From assembly GCA_037074705.1 (NCBI GenBank), contig CM073593.1, positions 60,615,501 to 60,679,500 on the forward strand: DNA of 64,000 nt, given 5' to 3'. A model generated the notes under the pieces. It was not told the origin of the DNA and made no database searches. It saw only the letters and a list, made by a program, of their open reading frames with translations. Position 1 is the stretch's first letter, and the number at the start of each line of letters is the position of its first letter. The DNA is from Zhengitettix transpicula. Taxonomy: Eukaryota > Arthropoda > Insecta > Orthoptera > Tetrigidae. The position numbers and the translations under genes were made by a program. Shown one piece after another: positions 1 through 8,670 of the stretch.

Positions 1-61
1 GTATTTCTACGAAGTTCATTAAATCAATTCAGTGCTACAAGAAGTGATTCAACTCCAACAA

Positions 62-429
62 ATGTCTTCATCTGAGCAGCAACCCCGCTCGTATGCAACT
101 GTAGCAACGTCTCAAGTATTTCCATAAAGAAACCAAGCATTTATAAGAGGCGATTGAAAGTATTTATATCAATGATCATCTTAGTAAAATTGTGAAATTT
201 AGTAACCTAAAAAAAAATTAGATTTATGTCGCGTATATCCAACAATCGTATTTGTGTATTCCTATCAAACAAATCAGCTGTTGACAACTTTACAACCAAA
301 CATAAAGTGCTAAAAACAGGAGATCACAACTTAAATGTTGTCCCACTTCTGCCAAGTCAGAGAAGAGTGATTATTTCGAACGTATGTCCGATAATCCTCC
401 ACAATATTACTCTAACCTCTAAAATGTAA
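62..429 (+). pseudogene. LINE ORF1 N-terminal part (gag-like), frameshifted
   Basis: An ATG at 62-64 opens a short frame reading MSSSEQQPRSYATVATSQVF before a stop, a Ser/Gln-rich start common in ORF1 proteins of Jockey-type elements. A degenerate stretch with several stops follows. A second frame (226-429) contains SRISNNRICVFLSNK and later ISNVCPIILHNI, which resemble the conserved core of Jockey-type ORF1 proteins. ORF1 proteins bind element RNA in the cytoplasm and accompany it to the insertion site. The piece ends at a stop and the homologous reading continues in another frame at 456, so at least two disabling changes are present. Family assignment rests on remembered family patterns. 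Confidence 0.65.
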
Positions 430-455
430 TTAATTAAACCAGATCCAATCACATT

Positions 456-857
456 ATGAGCTTCCGTAGGCATTTTTACATAGATCCAACTGAATTTAAC
501 AACTTACCTAATTCAATACCAATAGATTACGATGATGCCCAGTTCCGCATATTCCTGTCCCCGGAGAATACAGCATGCTACAACTGCAAAATTAAAGGTC
601 ACCTGGCGAACAATTGCCCAAATAGTAGTAGCAAAACAGAAATAGAAATTGAATCATCTACAATCAAGATACAAGATCCCGCATCCAACAACAATGATCT
701 CATTACGCACGTCGACAAGACAACTTCACCCCAATCAGAAATTGTTACCACGAAGAGGCTACCAACCAATTTAACAAAGGGCCCGGAATCATCGGAAATT
801 AGAACCAAAGATGAAAATCTTGAAGACACATCCAGCAAAAACTACAGTGATTACTAG
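456..857 (+). pseudogene. LINE ORF1 segment with CCHC zinc knuckle
   Basis: A 133-residue frame starts with SFRRHFYIDP, a motif that precedes the zinc knuckle in Jockey-type ORF1 proteins. A complete CX2CX4HX4C knuckle follows at Cys41, Cys44, His49 and Cys54 (CYNCKIKGHLANNCPN). The rest is Ser/Thr/Asn-rich and of low complexity, as is usual after the knuckle. The knuckle binds nucleic acid in gag-like proteins. The frame differs from the 226-429 piece, so a frameshift separates them. The ATG is simply the first Met in the open stretch and is unlikely to be a true start. This is the clearest protein domain in the window. Confidence 0.8.
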
Positions 858-889
858 TAAAATTATAAAATCCCATTCAAACCATCACC

Positions 890-1380
890 CGGAAATGAAT
901 CCAAGCTACTGACAAGAAAACATCTTTGATGCAGATATGATAGAGCTATGACAAACAACTACATTAGCAAAGAAAAGAGTATCATCAAACGTACCAAAAC
1001 ATTCCGAAACACACTCCACTCTAGCAAATGATGAAAACGGTGAAACCAAGGGAAAAAAATCTCCCTCAGAGGAAAACAAACTACACCAGCACTGCAATCC
1101 CATGACATAATAGATGAAGCTTTGGAATCAGCAAAGAACTTCATGGGAAAAAAATCCACTCAATTTCCATTAAATTACCAGCAAAAGCCTTTTGATAAAT
1201 ACAGACGGGAGCAAGAACCCCACAAATATTGCCTTAGATTACACCAACGACATTGAACTACTACTAGATATGTTAACCAAAGTTCATTTACGCATCACGG
1301 GAAGATCAATCATAATCCACATTACCAGACTTAAAAATAAAATAAAAAGACACTACCTACAAACAGATGGAAGTTCAGAC
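890..1380 (+). pseudogene. LINE ORF1 C-terminal region, heavily decayed
   Basis: Charged, Lys/Glu/Ser-rich fragments continue after the zinc knuckle in shifting frames, for example IKRTKTFRNTLHSSND near 980-1030. A later stretch (about 1192-1375) reads IELLLDMLTKVHLRITGRSI. The order relative to the knuckle and the following ORF2 linker fits the C-terminal tail of an ORF1 protein, but no diagnostic motif is present. The join to ORF2-like sequence lies somewhere near 1370-1385, so most of the ORF2 endonuclease has been deleted here. Assignment is by position and composition only. Confidence 0.4.
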
Positions 1381-1915
1381 TGGCAAAACTATCAAAATCA
1401 TATAGAAAACGCCTTAGACAACTCTCAAATTCCCCTCGACAATGATATTGAAGACATATTAAACAAATTCAATTCTATCATCATCTAAGCCGCAGACGCC
1501 TCTATCAAAAAATATTCTAAAACACTTAAAAAGAAGGCTGTACCATGGTGGAACACCGACTGTCTAAAATCTCACCGCAACTACAGAAAAGCTTTTAACA
1601 AAAAACTGAAATTAGTAAAAGCCCGAGCCAAATTCAGAAGGAAGCGGTAGACCGCATTGGATAACAAAGTAAGCCACAACAAAGACATTCAAGACGCATG
1701 GGAAAACAATCAAAGCTCTACAAGGGTATTACAATTTCAACAGAATTAGCTACCTCAGAAACTCCAACCAAGATGCATTTACAACCGACCAAGAAATAGC
1801 GGACACCCTTGCCAAAACCTTTGCAACCAACTCCGCTTCTAGCAACTTCACTAAAATCCTTCTTAAAATGCAAACAAGATCGAGAATCACTAATAATCTT
1901 AAGAATATCGATGTA
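1381..1915 (+). pseudogene. LINE ORF2 linker between endonuclease and RT
   Basis: After an in-frame TAA at 1486-1488 the same frame continues as AADASIKKYSKTLKKK and then AVPWWNTDCLKSHRNYRKAF (about 1531-1590). A (V/I)PWWN-x-(D/E)C motif followed by basic residues is the hallmark of the stretch joining endonuclease and reverse transcriptase in I/Jockey-type ORF2 proteins. Further on, frames near 1735-1915 give FNRISYLRNSNQDAF and EIADTLAKTFATNSASSNF, resembling the region just before the reverse transcriptase. The sequence then passes directly into the 3' UTR with no catalytic motif (no YADD-type box). The frame is broken by a premature stop and shifts. Confidence 0.7.
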
Positions 1916-1959
1916 TGTAAATAGTAACGCTATGTATTCTATTGTAAATAACCCTACGG

Positions 1960-1988
1960 GTCGCCAATGACCACGATGTCGACGCGAC
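1960..1988 (+). other. LINE 3'-terminal stem-loop
   Basis: GTCGC at 1960-1964 can pair with GCGAC at 1984-1988, giving a 29-nt stem-loop just before ATTATAAAT and the AATA-type tail. The reversed LINE at 4.8 kb has the same stem, the same 29-nt length and the same place relative to its tail. Reverse transcriptases of some LINE groups recognise 3' stem-loops of their RNA, so this is a candidate priming signal. Function is inferred. Confidence 0.6.
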
Positions 1989-2020
1989 CATTATAAATCT
2001 CAATAAATAAATAATTACTA

Positions 2021-3596
2021 AATGCACATCGAAAACAATTTAGCTTTAGATTTTTAATACAGCTTCAGAGGTCAGAAAAAAATATTATGCAAAATTTTAT
2101 TTGAATGTCAAAATGGCAACCGTGAATGTTATTTCACAAGCACTCGACTAGACTGATTCCCTGCAATAACGATCAGCTTTTATTTGTTCAGTCAGGTAAT
2201 AACATTTCCACACTCTATCACATCATTAATTTAAAAGGTTCAAACGTTAGTTATTTCTATATTGCTTTATTAATGTAGGCAATTCCATATACGGAATACG
2301 CGAACGAATGGGAATATGTAAAACAGATTCAGGAAGATCACATGAGGCGGTGTATTTTTTAACCACAATTCTGCGTTCTCGTTTTTTCAAGTAAATCGTA
2401 AAACAGAATATTTTAGGTCTGCGTTTTGAGTGTTTTAAACGGTGCGTATGACGGAACAATATAAAACTTAAAATTATTTTGTTACATAACGTAATAACGA
2501 GCATTATATTAATGCATATTATCAGTATTACAACTATACAATTGTAGAATTTTCTTGTTTAACTGGTAAGTATATTACTCACATCTAATTTATGTACATT
2601 TTTTGTATGTATGTTCTAACAGTCCACCCTCGACAACAATAGTATTTATGATCTGTTATTACGGTTTTGATATTGAACCGTTGCCTACGAATTTTACACG
2701 TTTAATAGTCAAATAATTATAAACTTAATTTATTAGTTTATCCGCTTCGCTACCTAAATTGACAAAAATTAGCCATTTTTCATAATTATCGCTTATTAAT
2801 CTAAATAAAGAATAATAACAGAACTTTAATATGTTAATATTCAATTGTTTCAAATGGTAGTTGCAGTCTGTTTTCTTAGCTAATATAACTTGCAAATTTT
2901 GTAGAAATTTACTCACGCTCCAATGTTGAAAGCATTATAATAAAAACAAAGAATCTGAAGACGGTCCTAGAAAAAGGTACGTGAATCTTTCATAGCAGCG
3001 CAAGAACACTTTCCATAAATAATTCCCCGTGAGCTACTTTGCAAGGAGCATTAGTCGCTTTATTTTGTTCGAATACTCCCTTTAATAAGTTCAAAATTGA
3101 AGTAACCTTACATAATTCATATCTTTGTATTCCACGGCCGTAATAGAGATGAAAAATAAACAATATATCCGCAATTTAATTTTCAAACCTAAGTTTTTAA
3201 AATATCACTGGTATAATTTTATTCATCTTTATTAGGACGAACAGAATGGACGTTTAACTCAAAATAATTTTCAACTAATCGTTTGTAACTGAGAATGTAG
3301 TATTAAATGATGAATAAATAGTAACAAAATGTTAATACACAAAATATAATTTTCTTACAATATAATATCTTCCGGAATTTGAATAGGTTAGTCTTGTAAC
3401 TGTCAACGTGTCTCACACTCAGGATTAAATATCTTATTTGGGATAATAAGAGTAAAAAAACAACTAAATTTATCCCATATGTTATTGTTTTTGTACCTGC
3501 ACTATATCTGAAATATATTTGAAATATTATATTAATTTAGATGTTTGATAAAATGTCGTTTACCAATTAAGTCTTTTTCTCTGTCATATTAAACGG
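2021..3596. other. A+T-rich DNA without recognised features
   Basis: Only short stop-interrupted frames and A/T runs are visible. No repeat copy or family motif was recognised. Confidence 0.5.
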
Positions 3597-3791
3597 ATGA
3601 ATAAATTCATTTTTACGAAAAAATCAAATTTTAATCTTCTCGCTGACAAACATTCTGTTCTAAGAAAACGTAGAAACAATTTTAAACAAAATTTTGCCTG
3701 GACTAATATCAAAATACCAGACGTTGAACCTAATTTTCACACTAGAATCATCTCTGAAATGGTCCACATTAGAATCGATAAGTTCACTTGA
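3597..3791 (+). pseudogene. Penelope-like element: C-terminal tail of the RT/GIY-YIG protein
   Basis: A 64-residue frame includes NNFKQNFAWTNIKIPDVEPN, then RIISEMVHIRI. The pattern of an Ile-Leu/Pro-Asp-x-Glu-x-x-(Y/F) segment followed by (L/I)(I/V)SEM(I/V)HI(K/R) resembles the extreme C-terminus, beyond the GIY-YIG endonuclease, of Penelope-like and related insect retroelement proteins. The full protein would be several hundred residues; reverse transcriptase and GIY-YIG motifs are absent, so this is a 5'-truncated tail. A GAAACGTC motif about 120 bp downstream is compatible with the 3' hammerhead-bearing segment of such elements. The match is from memory, so a database search would be needed to firm it up. 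Confidence 0.5.
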
Positions 3792-3960
3792 TATGTACAA
3801 AGTGACAGGAAGTAGAAATATAACTTTGTTGTTCAGTTCTTTGGCTCCTTTATATATGTAATCTTCCTGTTTGTGAGTAATAATTTTCTTTGTGGGTCAC
3901 ACTTGAGGTCTGAAACGTCGTTGGTTCAATCATTGTCTGTGTTTTACAATTTTCACGTGG
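3792..3960 (+). other. Possible Penelope-like 3' segment with GAAACGTC
   Basis: The stretch contains GAGGTCTGAAACGTCG at about 3905-3920, with GGGTC upstream. Penelope-like elements often end in a short hairpin followed by GAAACG, part of a hammerhead ribozyme. Here the upstream CTGANGA box is not recognisable, so any ribozyme is decayed. The support is its position just after the Penelope-like coding tail. Confidence 0.35.
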
Positions 3961-4819
3961 TTACTATTGGTTTCGTTGTATTATGGATGCCAGTTCTTGA
4001 TAAATTACGTAAAATTTATAATATTTTAAATTGAAACATTTAAAATTATTTCCATGTACGTTTATGCGTTTTAAAAATTAAAAATGCTTTAATGGAGATA
4101 TTGTAATTCAACAGAAGATATTATTGTTTCCATTCTTTGTAGGAAATTGTGCAGTATCATAATTTTTTTTTATTAAATAGAATGTTGACCAAGGATTCAG
4201 AAAACTCCGGAGCGACCACAAAAACATTGGGTTTGATTTCCGATAAAAACGGTCAAGAGTAGCTAATAATATTAGCATTGATAAACGATGGCTATTGAGC
4301 CTTTTAACAGATGGGGCACTTCTGACAGACATACGAGCTGTTAATGTTCCCGCGTACCATTATCGCTTTCCTGACAAGCTTCCTCTCTCCAGCTTCTGGC
4401 ACAATTTCCGCCGTTGCAAAAAAAAAACCCGAAGTTTTAGAGTATCCCTGATCAATGAACCGTATCTCTTCAAGTCGGTGATTTGTTTGGACGAAATGGA
4501 GAGTTACAAACATTTAGACGCTTCATCTTTATGTTCCCATTAACGTAACCCCTTCGTCGTGCAATTACTCAGCGACGCCTGACGTCCTCGAACCAGAAAA
4601 ATGTCTGACAATAAGTGATAATCAATAATTATTATAACTTATTCACATCAGTGAAGAAAGCCACTGTTTTTAAACATAACATAGCAGTAAATTATTGTTT
4701 TAAAAATGCAAAAAGTAATACTTTAAGAATCAACATTCTTTTGTAAAGAACCATCCATAAAATCAACAGTAACTCAGTTGAAACAAAGAAGTGTTAGAAT
4801 ACTCTCGTCCTCTATGTAG
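3961..4819. other. Unassigned DNA, with a less A+T-rich patch at 4290-4610
   Basis: The patch around 4290-4610 has more balanced composition than its flanks and short frames on both strands, but no recognisable domain or splice pattern. Nothing else is identified. Confidence 0.4.
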
Positions 4820-4845
4820 TTTAGATTTTATTTTATTTGTTTATA

Positions 4846-4874
4846 GTCGCGTAAACATTTTACTCTTTGGCGAC
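4846..4874 (-). other. LINE 3'-terminal stem-loop, second copy
   Basis: On the minus strand GTCGC (4874-4870) can pair with GCGAC (4850-4846). The 29-nt length, stem sequence and position just before ATAAA and the tail match the hairpin at 1960-1988, while the loop has diverged. Confidence 0.6.
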
Positions 4875-4938
4875 TTTCCAAATTTACTACATGAAATTAT
4901 TGCATTTGATTCATATTACATAGAAATGTAATTCTTAT

Positions 4939-5300
4939 TTAGATTATATTTTGAATGCCGGTTTCTTTACTAAACTTTACCAGGTTATTTATTACCGCTG
5001 CTGAGGTGTATTTCTCAATTGTGGCACTCTTAAACCTGTCGTACTTTGGGCAGTCGTAGAGGACATGCGGGATCGTCAGGACAGAGTTGCATAAGTCACA
5101 TGTTGGTTGCGGTGATCTATAAAATAGATAGGAGTGCGTGAAGTTAGGGTGAAGTGTTCTTATCCTAGCAACAACCACTTGCTGTCTCCGTCATAGATTG
5201 CCAGCGTAGGATATTTCCTTGAAGTTGTCAACTTCGTTATGAAAAATTCCTTCATTTCTTCCTCTTCTGTACTTGCAGTTAAGATTTGTGAGATTTCGAT
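4939..5300 (-). pseudogene. LINE ORF2 C-terminus with Cys/His finger, frameshifted
   Basis: The last 79 codons (5175 to 4939) read VVVARIRTLHPNFTHSYLFY and then CDLCNSVLTIPHVLYDCPKY. This is the pattern after the RNase H domain in many I/Jockey-type ORF2 proteins: a (V/L)(L/A)R(L/I)R-x-(G/L)H-x-x-(L/F)THSYL block followed by CX2CX8HX4C. The finger is intact here. Upstream, a frame with TEEEEMKEFFITKL leads to LAIYDGDSK, and a neighbouring frame gives RWQSMTETASG, so a frameshift lies near 5178-5200. The protein is far shorter than a full ORF2 product of about 900 or more residues. Confidence 0.75.
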
Positions 5301-5335
5301 TTCTTTGTTTTTTATATTAATTATTAAAAGTAAGT

Positions 5336-6286
5336 AGGATACGTCTTACACTCAAAATCATAAAATATATTGACTCAAGACTACACTATGTCCTACTAAA
5401 TGTATAACACTGACAACATAAAGTAAATTTACACGTTACTTCAACCGCAGTTCTTGTGTATATTCACGTCGTACACGCAATGAGGAAGCAGACCAGCAGT
5501 ATAATTCGATAGAAAGTTTGGATTACACAACGTTACTCTACTATTACTGAATTTGAGCAAGATAATAGCGTTGTCAAGCATTTACACAGACATGTGGAGG
5601 AACACACTAACTGTATAAAAAAACTGCATTAATTAAAAAGTGTTCACCCAGTTGTATAAATGAACTGTGGGTTTTTAACTTTTTATATCATTTAGGGGAC
5701 TATTAAACGTGATAATACTGGAATAACAAACGTTGAATTCAAAAAGGTTAAAGGGGCTATATTTTTATTCGTAGCTGAGAACGTTGTCTCATGTCACGCA
5801 GATAATTTATGAGGTTTGATATAAATGTAGGAATATTTACGAAATTAAGGTTAAAATACCCAGGTTTCGGAAGAAGTTTTGATAACTCGCAATTAAATAA
5901 CATTGAGAATTCTTAGATATAATCCCGTTATAAAGAAAAATATATAGCTATAATATTTTAACTGACAATTAAATAATTTACATTGAAGAATACTGCGTAG
6001 TTAATTTGATTTATAATCTCTCAGGTTGGAGGAGTACAAGAAAACAATTAATTTTCATCACGTTACTCCACAGCTATCTTGCAGAAGAGATTTTTATCGA
6101 TTCGATATATTGTATAGCAATGTCCTGAAGACACAATACGATCCAAGAAGATTGTATGTATTAAAAACTGTAGAAGGCAAATACTGCACGAACTGATGAG
6201 ATATAGAAACTGGTAAGGCATTGAATAAGAATAATAGCCGAATACAGACAAAAGAAGTGATGATATAAATACCACAAAACGACAGA
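5336..6286. other. A+T-rich DNA without recognised features
   Basis: Short frames only. No repeat copy or conserved motif was recognised. Confidence 0.5.
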
Positions 6287-6462
6287 GGAAGCCTTGTTCC
6301 TTTCTTGTGGTGCTAAGAAAACTGAAAAACATAAGAGAATAGAGCGACACAACGGCACAAGTCAGTTGACAAAACTCAAATCCTGAATTGTGCAGTTGTG
6401 TCGTTCTAGGCTCTTGAAATTTTTTAGATTTCTTAGCACCTGAAGAAAGAAACATGGCTTCC
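6287..6462. repeat. Imperfect inverted repeat, about 75-nt arms
   Basis: The left arm (6287-6362) and right arm (6388-6462) are reverse complements with many mismatches, bounded by GGAAGCC and GGCTTCC and separated by about 25 bp. Read outside-in, both arms encode similar peptides: FLSCGAKKTEKHKR on the plus strand of the left arm and FLSSGAKKSKKFQ on the minus strand of the right arm. An SGAKKRK-like start is seen in hAT-type transposases and ZMYM-like proteins, so the arms may come from an inverted duplication of such a coding start. That origin is tentative. No target-site duplication was recognised. Confidence 0.5.
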
Positions 6463-8606
6463 AGTAAAGTTTAGTCGTATTTGACTATCTTTCTATTATT
6501 AATTTTTCATAATAGACATAAAATTTTCATTTAATAAGACTGTTAATTCTTTAGTAACAGTTATGGTTATATACATGTGAAGGGTTCTGATTTAAATAGA
6601 TTATTGAGAAATTTAGCACTATATGACACCACAGAGACTGTTTCGCGAAGTAAACGACTGTGGAGTTTGTACGGTTCTATGACAGAAACAATTATTCCAG
6701 ATGATAACAACCATTTTCAACTTTATTCACTTTTCAAAACGCCCATCTGCACACGGTTTTTAACTGATAGGTTTTATGAATTCATAAACAGCAAAACAAG
6801 CGTTTAGTTGTGAATTATTTATCAGTTGCTCCTAAATATGTTAATTCATTGACCGATATTCAGGATCGCTGAAGTGTTAATCCGATAATTAATCTACCGG
6901 AAAAATCGTTAAAATTATAATTTTTATTAAAATAAATATAAGATTATTAGACTTATGTCATGATAACATTTTAGTGTCAAAATATATAATAATTATAGAA
7001 GTACTTTAATTAATCTTCATGTCGTATAATTAGTACTAAAATTTGTACCCGAAAAGAATAAATATACTGAATATGTATGATTGTAACAGTAATGTGGAGA
7101 AATTTAATGATGATTATATCACATTTTACAAAATGACATAAAAGAAGTTAATTCAATAATAATGTCATATTCTGTAAATCTCTTATAGAGCCAAGGTTCA
7201 AGGATGTAGAATGTGTCAGGGTGTACATTTTTGTTTATTTTAGTTTAATATATAAACATATTCATACATTTTCACATTAATTAATTTACGTTATTAATAA
7301 TACTTCACAACTATTTAGAATCTATTGTTTGGCAATATGCTATAACAAAAATTTATATTCTGAACAGTTTCTGTTGAAGTACATTATAACTTATTTTTGC
7401 ATATCAGATTGGTTATTAATATTGTTCCATAAACTCTTTTGATGAATCTAAGGATCCAAGTGATGTTATCTCAGATTTAAATTAACTATGAATATTCGAC
7501 AACTGTTTAATTCTTTGTGGCAGTTTGTTAAATGTAGAAATGCTTGAATAATAGACACCATTCTGTGCAATTGGAAATGGTTTACAATTTCAGTATCTAT
7601 TATATTTGTTTCTTTTGTTGAAGCTACGAATATAAAAGTTGATTTAAGGGTTTCTGGTTTCAGAGAATCTAATGAATACCTTCATACGTATTTATTTTAC
7701 ATATTCACTAATCTTGTATCGTATTACTCGTACGGAGCGGAAAATGTGAATAATTAAGGTAATGAACGAAAATGAAGTATTCTGTTTTTAGACGTAGAAC
7801 TGGAAAAAAAAATTCAGCCTGGTACGTTTGTCGTAGGTTTCTTCTGGTTCCAATCAATATTGGAATATTTCAGTTGAAATAATTAAGAAAATAGTGGATT
7901 ATAGTAAGCATTGATTCGAAAAATGTTTCAAATATCAAAAACTTCCGTAAAAATAATAATAAATAGTACTGTAAGCTCTATTAGTACTGACTAAAGTACA
8001 AATCAAAGCGTTTACTTCCCACGTGACTAATATTTCAGATAGAGTAATTCTGTAACGAACACACAATTTTCTCTGTCGTTTCCATTATTAAAGATCCGAA
8101 ATGGTAGCATAAAAATGCGAAATAGAGAAGATTTTACGCCGAAATACAACGAGAACCTTCTAGAAGGATCTTTTTTTTTAGAAAATGAGTAGTGTGTGTG
8201 GAAACAATGTAAACATGTAAATAGTACGTTTATACTGGGATATTTTTTTTCCAATTCTTACAATGGTTGAAATTATTATAAAAAATATCTTTACAGTATT
8301 ATTTTAGAGTGACCACGGTAGAATAGCAAGCAGTAGAAAGTAAAGACTACTATATAGGGAAATTCCCTGTCTTAATTATAATAATCGGAAGTTGTAATTG
8401 TTTACCTTAATCATTAGTTGTAGAATAATGTAAACGAAACAATTAGTTAATCTATTGAAATAAGAAAAATTTAATCTTAGAACAATCTCTTTTACATTGA
8501 TAGGAATAAATGTGCACTATATACAATTTTTTATTAAATGATAGAGAAATGGTTAAAATAAAAGTTCAGTCTTATAAGGCTATGAAAATACGTGAACAGA
8601 TTAAAA
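6463..8606. other. A+T-rich DNA without recognised features
   Basis: The 76-residue frame at 6577-6807 has no recognisable motif and is not called. No repeat copies were recognised. Confidence 0.45.
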
Positions 8607-8670
8607 TAGAAAATCCTGGACAGGACGGGAAATCGAACCCAGGATCATTTTCCATTACGGGATGGTAATA
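8607..8670 (-). mobile_element. tRNA-derived SINE head, remnant
   Basis: The complement of 8626-8640 is GGGTTCGATTTCCCG, a good match to the tRNA T-arm/B-box (GGTTCGANNCC) with self-complementary flanks. No full cloverleaf is present, so it is read as a decayed tRNA-derived SINE promoter rather than a tRNA gene. A similar sequence lies at 40.86 kb. Confidence 0.5.

Larger units (their letters stand above)
1..2020 (+). mobile_element. Decayed LINE (I/Jockey group), internally deleted
   Basis: This is a roughly 2 kb remnant of a non-LTR retrotransposon. In order it holds a possible 5' leader, ORF1 pieces including a CCHC zinc knuckle, an ORF2 linker segment with the VPWWN motif typical of the region between endonuclease and reverse transcriptase, and a 3' end with a short hairpin and an (AATA)-type tail near 1995-2015. 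The endonuclease, reverse transcriptase and RNase H domains are absent, although an intact element of this type would be about 5-6 kb. Unlike the usual 5'-truncated LINE copy, both ends survive and the middle is gone. Frameshifts and stops make it inactive. The clade (I, Jockey or R1-like) cannot be fixed from these pieces. Confidence 0.8.
4820..5335 (-). mobile_element. 5'-truncated LINE 3' end (I/Jockey group)
   Basis: On the minus strand, decayed coding sequence from the C-terminal end of a LINE ORF2 protein (about 5330 down to 4939) leads into a 3' UTR with the GTCGC/GCGAC stem-loop (4874-4846) and an AAATA-type tail (about 4842-4825). Everything upstream, including the reverse transcriptase, is missing, as is usual for a 5'-truncated insertion. 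The 3' end closely resembles that of the LINE at 1-2020, so the two probably belong to the same or sister families. Confidence 0.75.

Noticed and set aside
6063..6455. 130-residue minus frame
   Set aside because: It begins in the right arm of an inverted repeat and runs into unrelated A+T-rich sequence with no continuous motif.
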